From Nilaparvata lugens (taxonomy: Eukaryota; Arthropoda; Insecta; Hemiptera; Delphacidae): DNA of 64,000 nucleotides. Location of the stretch: NCBI RefSeq assembly GCF_014356525.2, contig NC_052517.1, positions 7,025,500-7,089,499 of the forward strand. Reading direction: 5' to 3'. Shown here in pieces: positions 12,391-24,990 of the stretch (the first letter of the stretch is position 1; each line of letters opens with the position of its first letter). Both the position numbers and the translations under genes were made by a program. The notes under the pieces are model-generated. The model saw nothing but the letters and a program-made list of their open reading frames with translations, was not told where the DNA came from and did not search any database.

Positions 12391-12561
12391 ATAGGTGCGT
12401 ACAGATTTACGCGCCGCGAACATGAGCAATTCACTTTTAATCAGTTGATGCCAAGCTTGTATATCTGTATCTTACCGTTTCTGTAAAAATACAGATATAG
12501 TCAGCTGATGAAAAAGTGAATTGCTCATGTTCGCGGCGCGTATATCTGTACGCACCTTTAG
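12391..12561. mobile_element. Near-palindromic MITE, ~170 bp
   Basis: Terminal inverted repeats of about 50-60 bp start AGGTGCGTACAGATTTACGC and return as GCGTATATCTGTACGCACCT. The loop is short and the copy is flanked by TA. A degraded relative may lie near 62870-62935. It is non-autonomous with no coding capacity. Confidence 0.85.
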
Positions 12562-13119
12562 GCCTCACTTCGCTCGGTCAAAAATCATTAAATTCGGTGC
12601 ACACATGAAAAGTTATTGAATGTCAAAATTTGAGGCTCGATTTCTATTTATATAGATAATAATATCAGGAAATATACATGACCAACTGTGCTTGAAATAC
12701 AATATTTCAATGTCGTACAAAATGTGTTCAAATATGATTAGTTTCAACTGGGCATGAAAAAATTTAAAGTCGATGACCGCAAAAATATGATTTTTGTGAA
12801 AAAAAAGAATTTCAGGTCTTGACTTATCCATTCTTCTAAAATTCCTGTATTATTACCTTTTTGACTATTTGTCACCTATAAATTTGGAAGAAAAATAGCA
12901 CAAGGACTACCTTATTATTTTATCTTTCAATGTTATTACATTAGTGTTATTTGCATTGTAAATAAATAAATAAATCATTGACTAAAACATTTTATGACGA
13001 ATAGATTGAGTTTGAATTTATAATCAAACATGGGCCAAAGTTAAGCAGTCAGTAATGGATAGCAGTCAGAAAGATGTCAGTATGCATTGGTAGATTCGAA
13101 CACCTGGGTCTAATTAAAA

Positions 13120-13300
13120 ACTTGACAAACTGAAAACTTGGCCTACTGAGATTTTGAAGAATTTAAAATAGGCCTATAACCATCGTCAGTAAATTAAAAA
13201 TGTCAAGTTAATAAGTCGAGTAGTTGAAACTTGATGATGCCTGATGCCTCATTCGTGAATTTTCTATCCCATACGGGTATGAGCAAATAATTCTTCCCTT
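13120..13300 (-). repeat. R2 copy
   Basis: Diverged copy from 'AAACTTGACAAACTG' to the 'ATGCCTCATTCGTGAA' region. R3-like sequence precedes it (about 12885-12975). Confidence 0.55.
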
Positions 13301-13345
13301 AATTATATTTTAGATAGATGAAGCAAACAAATACAATATTCAGGC

Positions 13346-13830
13346 CCGGTCGCACAAAAGCCGGCTAAATGTGATATGAATTGGCTAAAATGGTGAATGT
13401 GATATTTTCGAGCTCAAAATTTAAGTGTTTTTATTCTTTATTTTGTGAATTTATAGTTTGTTTCATGTTTTTAAGAAACTTTTATTATTAATCCATCCAA
13501 ATTTAAAATTGTTTGTTTATTCTAATTTATATTTTAGATTGTGATTTGGTGTAGAAATTTGAATGGACATAACCTATAATATTTGGACAATTTAAAACTA
13601 ATTTAGGAAATTGAAGAAGTTTTGAGCATTAGCCTGTTTTTTCTTTTCCGATTCTTGTATTTTTTGCTAACCTTATAAATAAATGAATAAATATAAATAA
13701 ATAAATTTCAACCGTGATTTACTTTATGAGAACCAATCAGAGAAGGCCTTTTATGGAGGACGGCTTTTCTGATTGGTTCTCGTTAAATTAATCGCAGTTG
13801 AAATTTAACTGGTTTTTGTGCAACCGGCAC
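13346..13830. mobile_element. MITE-like element with GTTGCACAAAAGCCGG termini
   Basis: The left end 'CGGTCGCACAAAAGCCGGCT' and right end 'TTTTTGTGCAACCGGCAC' are inverted repeats. R3-like sequence lies inside. An internal hairpin at 13729-13783 pairs 'GAGAACCAATCAGAGAAG' with its complement. Confidence 0.6.
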
Positions 13831-14204
13831 TCATACAATTAGATTGCCCGAAACTTCTATTTCGTCTCAAATAATCCAAGTTTCTAGGTTAATTCCATAC
13901 AGAAAAGACGGCTCCTCTGATTGGTTCTCGAGAAATAAATCACAGTTAAACATTAATCGGCTTTTGTGCAACCGGCACTCAGACAATTAGATTGCCCAAA
14001 ACTTATATTTCGTCTCAAATAATCCAAGTTTCTAGGTTAATTCCATACAGAAAAGACGGCTCCTCTCATTGGTTCTCGTGAAATTAATCGCAGTTGAAAT
14101 TTAACCGGCTTTTGTGCAACCGGCACTCAGACAGATTGCCCAAAACTTATATTTTGTCTCAAATACTCCAAGTCTCTAAGTTAATTTCATACAAATTCTA
14201 ACAC
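13761..14204. repeat. Three tandem 148-bp units of the MITE right end
   Basis: The phrase CGGCT..TCTGATTGGTTCTC starts at 13761, 13909 and 14057, a constant 148-bp period. Each unit carries a GTGCAACCGGCACTCA end. The array is a local amplification of one terminus of the element at 13346-13830. Confidence 0.8.
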
Positions 14205-15005
14205 CAAATCGAGAATCTTAAAATTCCAAATCATAGCCCAATTTCAAATTAAGATAATAAGAAAACAAAGATATTGTCAAATTTCACTAAAAATTTATTA
14301 AAAACTTTAAAACAGAACCATGGTTTCACGTAGTTAACCAACGCATCATCAGCTGTACTGTAGAGATTTCACAACATCACCATCAATTCTACTAATTTTA
14401 TCAAATTAAGATAGTTCAATAATGTAATAAAACAAAATAAATCTTTTAGCACCCTTTATTTCTAAAAAAAACTTAAAAATAGTTGAACAACTAGTTTCGG
14501 TTTACACCATCTTCAGGTTATAAAATAAATTAAAATTCAATAACTGTTTACTAATTGATATAAAATTTAAAAGTAGCCCATGCCAATAAGTGTTTTATTT
14601 CAATAATTTAATTTTTGTGGATAGACACGTTAAGTTGTCGGTCCCGGCTGTATAAAAAGCAGTCGTTAGGTGATGTGAGAGGCCCTGAAATTGATCAGTT
14701 GCGACCTGAAAACTCTGACACCAGACTTCAGCCAGGTAGCTCCCTCAATATCATTATTATTAAATTTTCAAAAACAAAAAAAATACAAAGTTGTCACTAC
14801 AGTTTTTACTTTTGGAGCAAAGCATAATCGACAGAACACCAGCGGCGTTTTGAGCGAGTTCTCCAGCTCACTCACACTTGCTCTATTTCTCTCTCATTCT
14901 CTCTCTCAGACACATTCTCTCTCTCTCGACGATCCAAATCCAGTTGAAGATGGAGTTGGAATGCAGGTTAGTTGCTCTTCGATGATAAATCTCTACCTCA
15001 GTACG
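14205..15005. other. Unannotated interval
   Basis: Mostly AT-rich. The frame at 14691-15296 is half microsatellite and not accepted as a gene. Confidence 0.5.
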
Positions 15006-15017
15006 GTTTTGGTATTG

Positions 15018-15245
15018 CTCCTCCACCTCCTCCTCCTGCTACTCCTCCTCCTCCTCCTCCTCCTCCTCCTACTCCTCATCATCCTTTATCCTCTCATCTT
15101 CTTTGCTCCTCCTCCACCATCTCATCTTTCTCATTCTCAACCACTACCTCCTACTCCTTCACATTTTCCTCCTCCTACTCCTCATCATATTCCTCCTCCT
15201 CATCCTCCCCCTCCTCCTCCTCCTCCAACTCCTCCTCCTCCTCCT
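15018..15245. repeat. (TCC)n-rich tract
   Basis: Interrupted TCC and TCA triplets. Pro- and Ser-rich frames over it are artefacts. Confidence 0.9.
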
Positions 15246-15403
15246 CAGTACCTGTTCCAATGTCTGTTAGAATCTAAACCGCGCAACAGAACCTGACTTC
15301 AGTATAGTCTCAAATCTCAAACTAAGTTCGAACTCTGCATACTCATGTTTATCACATTCTCCTGTAGCCTGTAGAAGACCTTCCCTACAGACAGATATAT
15401 ATT

Positions 15404-16428
15404 TGACCGAGCGAAGTGAGGTCTAAGATTCAGGTCGACTGTTTGGCATTTCTCTTAATGTTTAAATGTTTATATGTTGCGCATTTACGGCGAAACGCGG
15501 TAATAGATTTTCATGAAATTTGACAGGTATGTTCCTTTTTTAATTGCGTGTCGACGAATATACAAGGTTTTTGGAAATTTTACATTTCAAGGATAATATA
15601 AAAGGAGAAAGGAGCCTCCTTCAAACGCCAATATTAGAGTAAAAATCAGACTATAGAATTATTCCTCATGAATCAGCTGACAAGTGATTACACAGATGTG
15701 TGGAGAAGCCAGTCTATTGCTGTATTTCCATAAGGTCTATAGTTTCAATCAGGTACTTGTGGATGAGAATACTGCGTGAGGTCTACTGTTCACAGAACTA
15801 CTAGTATAAAAGGAAAAAGGAGCCTCCTTCATACGCCAATGTTAGAGTAAATATCAGACTATAGAATTATCCGTCATAAATCAGCTGACAAGTGATCACA
15901 CAGATGTGTGGAGAAGCCAGTCTATTGCTGTATTTCCATAAGGTCTATAGTTTCAATCAGGTACTTGTGGATGAGAATACTGCGTGAGGTCTACTGTTCA
16001 CAGAACTACTAGTATAAAAGGAAAAAGGAGCCTCCTTCATTCGCCAATATTAAAGTAAAAATCAGACTATAGAATTATTCATCATAAATCAGCTGACAAG
16101 TGATTACACAGATGTGTGGAGAAGCCAGTCTATTGCTGTATTTCCATAAGGTCTATAGTTTCAATCAGGTACTTGTGGATGAGAATACTGCGTGAGGTCT
16201 ACTGTTCACAGAACTACTAGTATAAAAGGAAAAAGGAGCCTCCTTCATACGCCAATGTTAGAGTAAATATCAGACTATAGAATTATCCGTCATAAATCAG
16301 CTGACAAGTGATTACACAGATGTGTGGAGAAGCCAGTCTATTGCTGCATTTCCATAAGGTCTATAGTTTCAATCAGGTACTTGTGGATGAGAATACTGCG
16401 TGAGGTCTACTGTTCACAGAACCACTAG
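15404..16428 (+). repeat. R1 copy with its CTAG-side end amplified 4x
   Basis: A full R1 copy begins at 15404. From 15597 the CTAG-side part is repeated as four units of exactly 208 bp: 15597-15804, 15805-16012, 16013-16220 and 16221-16428. Every junction reads CTAG followed by TATAAAAGG; the last CTAG is followed by TATGG. Units differ by scattered substitutions. Confidence 0.9.
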
Positions 16429-16736
16429 TATGGAAAGCATGTATTTGAAAGGGTTTCATGTTATAAAGTCACTGAAAAGTGTAGGATAACACAGTTTTCT
16501 ATGATTTTAATTTATTCATTCATTGTATAGAACACTATAAATTTTCAAGTTTCTTTTTCTAAACCTTTCCATAGTAGATAGATGTGATGAATTTACTTAA
16601 GGTGAGGTCCACGTCATAAAGGCAGTGGAGAAATATAGGAAAACAACGTTGCCGATCATCTGTCTTGTCAATGCCTTCTATAGACGGGAGCTGATACAGG
16701 TTAATAATTGATGTAATATTAACTGTTCATTCTCGT

Positions 16737-17018
16737 TAACCGAGCGAAGTGAGGTTAAGATTCAATTCGACGGTTTGGCATTTCCCTTTATGTTTGAATG
16801 TTTAAATGTTTATATGTTGCGCATTTACGGCGAAACGCGGTAATAGATTTGCATGAACTTTGACAGGTATGTTCCTTTTTAAATTGCGCGTCGACGTATA
16901 TACAAGGTTTTTGGAAATTTTGCATTTCAAGGATAATATAAAAGGAAAAAGGAGCCTCCTTCATACACCAATATTAGAGTAAAAATCAGACTATGAATTA
17001 TTCATCATAAATCAGCTG
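16737..17018 (+). repeat. R1 copy, truncated at the CAGCTG side
   Basis: Ends at 'ATCAGCTGTTGAGTGG' and continues into a 'TATAAATTGCATGC' block. The same R1/TATAAATTGCATGC junction recurs at 47460-47530 and 57680-57770, so this is a shared composite repeat. Confidence 0.75.
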
Positions 17019-17157
17019 TTGAGTGGATTATAAATTGCATGCAATTCAATATCTCAATGTATCTTGGTAAAAAATCAGCAGACTATTAATTGCATGCCTC
17101 ATTGAATGTAATTTTTATGCACTATTAAATGAACTATTGATTGCGTGCGATAACGCA

Positions 17158-17760
17158 CGTAATGGGGTATTTAAAATCGGAATATATTGGGGTTATATTA
17201 TGTATGGTATTGTGATGGTATTATAAGGTTGTGAGAATAACCCTAGACATTATGGAAACAATTTATAATAGGGGAATCGCTTGGCTTGCGAGAGGTTAAA
17301 TTGATCTAACTCTATAACTCATGAGAAAGGAACTATATTTTAAAATAATAAACAAAACAGTTATATTTTGGAGAACTAAGTAATCGATTTAATCAAATTG
17401 TAACTCAAAATGAAACTGGAAACTTAAATAAAAATAATATTGAGAAAACTTTTTAAACAAACAATAGAATAATTACAGGATTTGCCTTCAATAAAAAAGA
17501 TGAATAATATATAATAATAAAATTGATAATATTAGCTCACTGAACTCACTGAACCAGGAAAATGGTGTCTCGGAAAAGAAGGGTAGAGCCGGGCCGATTA
17601 TCTGCAGTAGATAGCTCCAGGTCCCGTCCTCGTAACCGACTGACTAGAGCCTCTCATTTTTTCATAATTTTACTTGTCATGAATTTTCACCGTCGTCAAC
17701 AATTATCTATTCATTGTGAAAATTCATGACAAATAATAAAAATTATGTAGTTCTATTACA
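17158..17760 (-). repeat. 3' LTR of element 1 (603 bp)
   Basis: Ends in TGTAAT/ATTACA inverted repeats, except that the outermost base at 17158 is C rather than T. It contains a perfect 17-bp-stem hairpin (17674-17690 with 17716-17732) near the transcriptional start side of the LTR. Confidence 0.9.
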
Positions 17761-17791
17761 TCCCCGGGTCCCCCTAAACTTCGACCCGAAG
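17761..17791 (-). promoter_or_regulatory. Polypurine tract of element 1
   Basis: On the minus strand 'AGGGGGACCCGGGGA' abuts the 3' LTR, the expected place for the plus-strand primer of reverse transcription. Confidence 0.6.
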
Positions 17792-18424
17792 TTATCGAAA
17801 AAACGGCATCTCTCTAAGTTAATTTTTACACATTTCAATAATATTTCAAAAATTAAAGTCAAAATTACCGCAAGCTAAAATTATTATTATTATTCACAAT
17901 ATTATTCTAATTGGATATTTATATGTAACATAACTTTCAATGAATACCTTAAATCTATGTGAGTGCCAATTCATAAGCTAAATGCAAGTGATATAAATTA
18001 CATTATAGTGAACTAATTCATAAAAATCAAACTTAACACATCAATCAACTTCAAATCAACAATTCAATACATTCATATCTGAATAAGAATTGAATGGAAA
18101 AAATTTCAATTATATTGATGAATAAAATTAAACCTACAAAATCTACGAAAGTAATAAAATGAATCATAATGCAAAAATTAAACATCAAGTCCGAATAGTA
18201 TTCGAGTAAGCAAAATAATATTGTGGACCTTGAAAATAAGAATAATAATAATAATTGAAATAGTTTATCTTCTAATCTGGGAAAATATTTGAATCGATAG
18301 CATAAAAGAGTAAATGGATACAATAATAGTGAATAAGTAATTATTATTTGCATAGTTTCCTATATCCTAACCCATTATTTTAATGATTTCATTACATACT
18401 ACTTTACTAAAACACAATATATTC
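17792..18424 (-). other. 3' untranslated region of element 1
   Basis: AT-rich sequence between the env stop and the 3' LTR. A 100-codon hydrophobic frame at 18051-18353 has the composition expected of AT-rich DNA and is not accepted as a gene. Confidence 0.5.
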
Positions 18425-20243
18425 TTAAAGCTCCTGTGGGTAGTCCACAATTGGAGTACGTTTCGGGACTCTCAGTTGATTTGCTTTCTTCTTAATATAA
18501 TTTTGAAGACATAAATACAAGAATATAACAGTTATCAGTGTTTGCCAGACAATAATAATATAAATGATCAGTTTATTGTTCACCCCTAACAAATCAAAGT
18601 TATTTGGCATTTCAACATGATGGAAAATGTCTTCTGAGAATGAGTTGTGCTCTTCAAATTTTGAAAAATTCAAGTGCCAATTTTCATTTAAGATTTCCGA
18701 AAGGTTTAAGTACTGAGGCAGAGTCTCATGTTTAAAAATTGGGATGCTCAATTTAGATAAATTTGTCCACATGTGAGGAATTAAGTATTAATAGCTGGAG
18801 AAGGATGGGAACGGGAGTCGCAAGGATAAAGAGTGCTTATCAGTACGTCGCCGTTGTCGTCTTGAAGTTCGCAGTTGCAAGGGATGTGGAGTGATAGGGT
18901 TCCTGGACTGTTGCTTGGGACCTCAGTTGTTGAGTTTTTACAGCGAATTGTCGTCTTTTTGCCGGTGTTGTGGAATAGGAAGGTGTCTTCTCGTAGGCGA
19001 GTGATTAGGGTTTGATTGTCAGTTGCTTTACAATCAATTTGCAGACTTCTCGTAGCTCCGATACGTCTGCTTCTGATGTTAGAAGGTGGAGACAAGTGGC
19101 TTGGGTGGCGGAGTTCGACATCTTTTTCCTCGGAATCAAGCAGAGGCCTTTCTGCTTGAACTGGCAATCGTCTTCTTCGTCATCTGACAGGATTTGCAGT
19201 TTATTTTCTTCTCTAAGTATCAGGTGATGTTGGGAGGTCAAACGGCAGGTATGACCATTCCAATGAAGCGGGATAGATTGCAGGTGGAATAATGAAATAG
19301 TTGAATTTTTCTTCTTTATTGGTATTTTGAGGGTAACCAATAGTTCGTTGTCGGATTTTCTGCAGGATGTTAGTTTCAAGTTTCGAATTTTATCGTTGTC
19401 TTTTGTTGATATGGTGAAGTTTCTCTTGTTTATTTTCTTTTCGAGTTCTTGAAGTCGATTGTTTAGGTCTTCTTTTGAAATGACGTGATGAGAAAGTTGT
19501 TGATTGTAGCATCTCATGTCGATTTCATTGTAGTTGTTAGATAGAGTCATCATATACATGAAAATAGTAGTCCTCAGTTGTGTTTTCAGTACATCGGTTG
19601 TAGTATTCCCTTTCTGAAACTTATTCTGTTGGGTGAATGATTCTTGCCAAAGAATAAGGTCATGCTTCATGTTGTTCAATACTTTCTTCACGTTCTCTGC
19701 CATGCCGTTCATCTTGCGTGTGTTGTCTATCAATTCGACATGTTCAGCGTGAACGAAGTCTTGAAGATTACTGAGATGAGAAGTGATGTCGGTTTCGGTT
19801 TTCACGTATGCGCCCAATTCTTCGTCGGTAGCTACTCCGCAACACCAGTTTAGGACCGCCCCGATCGTATCGATAGAGCGTTCGCGGCGTGGTAGTCGAT
19901 TTTCGCTCTCAGCTGGAGTGTTGTCGTCATCGCTGCCAATGTAAATGCCGTCTTGTAGTTGTAGAAGTTGCAGCTCCGTTCGATGAATCTGATCAAATAC
20001 TGCACACTCCGATGAGGAAGGGAAAGGACATGAGTCAATTTTTAAAGGAGTACTCAGAAGGTTCCTCATAACAAATAAAGGATTTGACCTAGGAATACTG
20101 AATGTTATTGGAACTGTGGACTCGTAAAATACTACATTGTGAATTTCTTTAAATAGAGCTCCGTGAAAAAGAGAAATTTCTTGAGACAATACCGTACAAC
20201 ATATTTCTACAAATGCTAAGGAACAAAGTATTATGGTATTCAT
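18425..20243 (-). pseudogene. env: env (F-type fusion glycoprotein), in three frames
   Basis: The first frame (20243 to about 19050) has a hydrophobic signal peptide (residues 1-20), a furin-type site RRER at 119-122, then a hydrophobic fusion-peptide-like stretch with a CCG motif (134-136) and heptad-like helices at about 150-210. The second frame (about 19060-18785) continues a Cys-containing ectodomain. The third (18785-18425) has a transmembrane helix (about residues 68-90 of that frame) and a short basic tail. These features match the errantivirus Env / baculovirus F class. Breaks near 19060 and 18785 each need one frame change. It would normally be made from a spliced RNA. The receptor and its activity are unknown. 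Confidence 0.85.
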
Positions 20244-21175
20244 TTTAAAAATATTATATCAGTTAGTACTCTATATTAATCTATCAATGAACAGTTCGTA
20301 TAAGATATCAATTTTATAAACAATAATTACTAGTAAAATCCCCAAAAACCCTACAAATAGATTATGTAAATGGTCAAATTAATAGCTATTTCTTATATTC
20401 CAATCGTAATCACCTACTGGAATTGATTATTTCATTAACATCAATACAGATAATATTGTTATTAAAATATACGTTTTCACATAAATAATCTTATAAATAA
20501 ATAAATTATTATATCAAGAATCATCCGTTTCTGAAAAAGAGAAACATTTTATTACATACGAGTCAAGAAAATAATATTCAAGCATAAATCGTATTTGATG
20601 ATTTTCAAATAGCATTCATTCATAAACAAAAACGTGAGAACAATTCACATCTTTAATAATGAATCATCGTTAGAATGTCTAGTAAAATTGTCTATCAGAG
20701 CTCAATTATATTTCATTGTTTCATCGAAGTAGAAATCCAATTAATTAATTGATTGATTGAAAACTGCATACTATTGTGATTTGAGAATCATCTCGATATC
20801 TAGTCGTGAGAAAATGGATTTGATCGCTTCACAAGTCAATACTGATCTCGCAAACAAAATTCTCTAAAAATTCAGTTGTAAGCATGATATTGTTTTTCAA
20901 TGATTTGGAAAATAAATAAATTACATGAATGTTTCATCTCGATTTCTTCTCATCAATTGTCTTTTAAATTAATGAAAGGCAAAGATTTAGGATGAGCGAG
21001 GTATAATTGCTAGCATAAAGAAAAGTGCTGGAATAAAGAATACAGTTAGACAATAAAACAATAAACACTTAATTGATGGGATCTCGTATGAAATATTTTT
21101 TCAATTTATCTACATGAAAAGCTACATTTTTATAAGTACCTCGTAGCGGAAAAAATATCTCATAGACTTCATCTG
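20244..21175 (-). other. pol-env intergenic region of element 1
   Basis: About 900 bp of AT-rich sequence without an accepted gene. In related elements the env splice acceptor lies in such a region; I cannot pick the site with confidence. Confidence 0.4.
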
Positions 21176-24100
21176 TTACTTTCTTACTACTTCATATGGG
21201 CCTGAATATTTTTTGACTAATTTCCTAGACTGTCCTTGTCTTACATCAGGATCGTGGACCATAACTAAATCTCCTGGTTCAAAAATGCAATCTGTTCTAT
21301 TCCTATCGTAATAGTATTTCTGTTTTTCTTGTGCATCTGATAAGATTGATGGTATCTGTTCTCGCACTTCTTTAAGATTTGCTAATCTCGCGTCTAAATG
21401 ATAAGTGACGTCGTCATTTTCGGGAAAGATTTTCAAATCTAAAGGAGTAGTGGCTTCAAAACCGTGCAATAAGAAAAAAGGTGTATATTTCAAAGAGCAT
21501 TGTTTCGAAGTATTGTATGCGAATAAAACTTTCGGCAGCATTTGTACCCACAATTCCTATTATCGGCTACGTAAGCTGTTAGCATCTCTTGAATTGTCCG
21601 GTTGGCTCTTTCGGCCAGACCTTGACTTTGGTGGTGACTTGATGATCCTAATATGTGTTTGATTCCAAGCTCAACCATAAGGTCATCGACTTTTTTATTT
21701 ACAAAATGTGTACCTCTATCGGATCGAACTTCTTTTGGAACGCCAAATCGGTATATTAATTTCCATAAGCATTTAGTGGTATTATTTGCGTCGGCGTGTT
21801 TACAAGGTTCAGCTAAAATATATCGGGTCGTTAAGTCAACAATCGTTAGAATGTATGAATAGCCCATTGAGCTCTCTAACGGACCGATGTAGTCCATCAT
21901 GATACTTGAGAAAGGCTTACTATCACACTTGATGGGTGATAAGAAACCTTGAGGCTTCGTAGTAGGGGTTTTTCTCTCTTGGCAATTTTTACATGATCTT
22001 ACATAATTCGCAATGTTTTCATACATATTTTCCCAATAATATTTCGATGATATTTTCTCATGGGTTTTATAAATGCCGGTATGTCCACCTGTTAAGGAAT
22101 CATCATGGAATGTTTCAAGGATTTTATTGATAAGAGATCGGGGTACGAGAAGTTTCAATTGATTGGTATGCCCATCAAATTTCTTCAGATAGACAATGTC
22201 TTTTTCGATCGTGTATTTTCTCGCCTTTCTAATCGTAGCTGTATCACTATGATTAGGGTTTCGTATTGCATCATATATTTTTCTTATACTCTCATCATTT
22301 TTCTGTAAAGTCTTTATGTCTATTTCTTCTATTTCGAAATATTGTAGTTTTCGTCCTTTGTGAGATCAGTATATCCTTCTCTAGTGGATATCTACTCAGG
22401 GCATCAGGTACGTGCATTTGGGCTCCTGGTTTATATTTCAAATCGAACGTGAACTCCGTTAATTTCATAAGTAACTTACTGACTCGAATACTGGGGTTTT
22501 TCCAAGTTTTATAGTATTGTAAACTAGCATGATCTGTGTAGATTGTAAACAATCGGCCAATTAAGTATTGTCTGAAATAATTTACACAATACACTATTGA
22601 TAGAAGTTCAATCTCTCCTACTGCCCAATTTTCTTCATGTTTTGTCAGTTTTCTGGAAACAAAAGCTACTGGATGTAATTTTCCATTGTCATCAGGCTGC
22701 GAGATAATGCCCCCTATTCCAACTCGAGAAGCATCTGTGTGTACCACTACCTCCTTATCATTATTAAAATGATGAAGTACGGGTTGTGATAAAAGTTTGC
22801 TTTTTATTTCCGAGAATGCGTTCTGCTGATCTTCTTCCCAAGTGATTGGTTTATTCTCGTTATTTTTAGATATCAGATTTGTTAAGGGTCTTGCAATTAT
22901 AGCGTAGTTTTGAATGAATTTTCGGTAAAATCCACTAAGACCAAGAAATGCTCTGACATCTTTGACAGTTTTGGGTATAGGGTATTTTTCGATAGCTTCC
23001 AAGGTTTCGGAAGCGGGTTGTATCCCTTCCTTTGAGACAGTGTGTCCAAGTACTTTAATTTTCGGTAGAAGAAGTGACATTTAGATGTATTCAATTTTAG
23101 TCCTACGTCTTGCAATCTTTTCAAGGTTTTCTCGAGCTGTTGATATTGCTTATCAAATGATTCTCCATAGCTAATGATATCGTCCAAGTAAATCAAAACT
23201 CCTCTATACAAATAATCATTGAATACTTGGTTGATTGCTCGTTGGAAAGCATTTGGAGATGTTCTAAGACCAAAAGGTAGTCTTTTGAACGTGTACAGCC
23301 CTTTATGAGTTGCAAATGCTACATATTTTCGACAATCTTCGTGTAATGGCTGTTGGAAAAATGCTTGTCTGATATCTAGGGTGGAAAAGTAATCCGAATT
23401 GTCAAGAGAATCAAAAATTGTTTGAAGAAGGGGAAGGGGATATCTATCCGGTAATATTTTCTCGTTCAACATTTTATAGTCTACAACCAATCTGAATCCA
23501 CCGTCTTTTTTAGTAACTAAAAATGCGGGAGAAGCATAATGACTCTGGGTTTCACAAACTATTCCTGCTTTTATCAATAACTCTACTTGTCTGTCTATTT
23601 CTGTTCTTTGAGCGATAGGTAATCTGTACGGTGACTTAGCAATGGGTGTGTAATCTGTAAGTTTGAACTTGTATTCGGGTAATTTCGCTTCCTCGAAATC
23701 AATTTCGTTTGTTGAAAATAGGTGTTTGTATTTATTGATGAGTCTTTTCGCTTTGGAATTTTGCTCTGGTGTAAGATCTTTATTAATATCTATTTCACAA
23801 CCCCCTCCATCGAATAGAACAGAGTCTACTAATGAAACAGATTCGTCGTAATTACAAACTTCTCCTTCAATTTCACCAATAATAGTTTCATGCAACAATC
23901 TTATATCTTGCCTTCCTAGATTCAAAATTCTAATTTCACTCATGTTTGTTTCAAAATCATCCTCATTCCAAAGCACATGCAATTTTTTATTATGTAATAA
24001 CGATTCATTTGGAGTAAAATGGGATACTTTGAGCAATTTTTGTGTTAGATTGACTTTGACATTCACGTCTTTTTGAGCGGGGATTATTGTTTCAAGAGCA

Positions 24101-24990
24101 CATTTGACGAAATTTACGGGATTGGGTATGCAGACTTCTTTTGTAATATTTGTTTCAGAATCGTTGTGTAATCTATTTAATGTACAAATCCACTCTTTAT
24201 CCATGTCTAATTCGACTATTTTACCATTATCGGTCATTGAAATGATGTTATTCTCATAATCTAATTTCATTTTATATTTTGAGAAGAAGGAATTTCCAAC
24301 AATAATATCAGCCTGTAAGTCTTCAGAAATTACTAAATTTACTTCGAATTTCCTGTCATGTATTTGAATTTCACTCGAGATCATTCCTGTGATCGGCATT
24401 AATGAACCATTAGCTACCGATAAAGCAATACTACTATTTTTCAAATGTTTTAGATCATCGCTACTTAAAAGATTTTTTGAACTATGTTTACGTTCGTACC
24501 GGTGTCAATGGTAATTGATACATCTTTTCCTTTGAATTTTCCATTAATAGTAAGTACTGGGACTTGAATTCTTCTCTCTTTAGTCAATGATCCATTCATT
24601 CCAAGTTCGTGCTGAGCATGCATTTCGGAAGACAATAGCTGTTTGAAGTTGGTTTCACTTTCTATTTCGTTAGAGCAATTATTTTCACTTTCATTTGAGT
24701 ATAACTGATTATTATTGGCATTGAGAAAAAACTGCCTGACAAATTCTATCGCTTTGGATTGTTCATCTTTCATTGATACAGAAGATATTATATTACATGT
24801 GATTTCTTCTTTATCAATTGAATTTGGAGAATAATTATCAAATGGAAATTCAGCGCTTTGTTTTTCAAATCCGGATCCCAAGTTCATATCCGATTCGTCT
24901 AGGCTCGGGATCCTGTATTCGAGTTTTTGATAAGAAAAAACAATCGTCTTTCCAGTGATTATTCCTCTTACAGTATGTACAGAATCTAGT
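21176..24990 (-). pseudogene. pol: pol (protease-RT-RNase H-integrase), fragmented
   Basis: Domains are in normal order but spread over five frames. The protease has a DTG motif (frame 25259-24465) and its second half ADIIVG lies in the next frame. In the 515-codon frame (24444-22897) RT has catalytic D357 and YLDD at 419-422. RNase H (23080-22295) has D116, E156 and D183. Integrase (22158-21490) has an HHCC finger (H18, H26, C56, C59) and the DDE triad D89, D147, E183 with 35 residues between the last two. The final frame (21553-21176) carries a GPY motif. Breaks lie near 24475 (A run), 23065, 22300 and 21550. Confidence 0.92.

Noticed and set aside
15404..16428. CRISPR-like array
   Set aside because: The 208-bp units are contiguous without spacers and derive from a eukaryotic transposon end.
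18051..18353. 100-codon hydrophobic ORF between env and the 3' LTR
   Set aside because: AT-rich composition predicts hydrophobic frames; no family resemblance and no start context.
21176..24990. pol of element 1 as five independent genes
   Set aside because: The pieces are consecutive domains of one polyprotein, separated only by frame changes.
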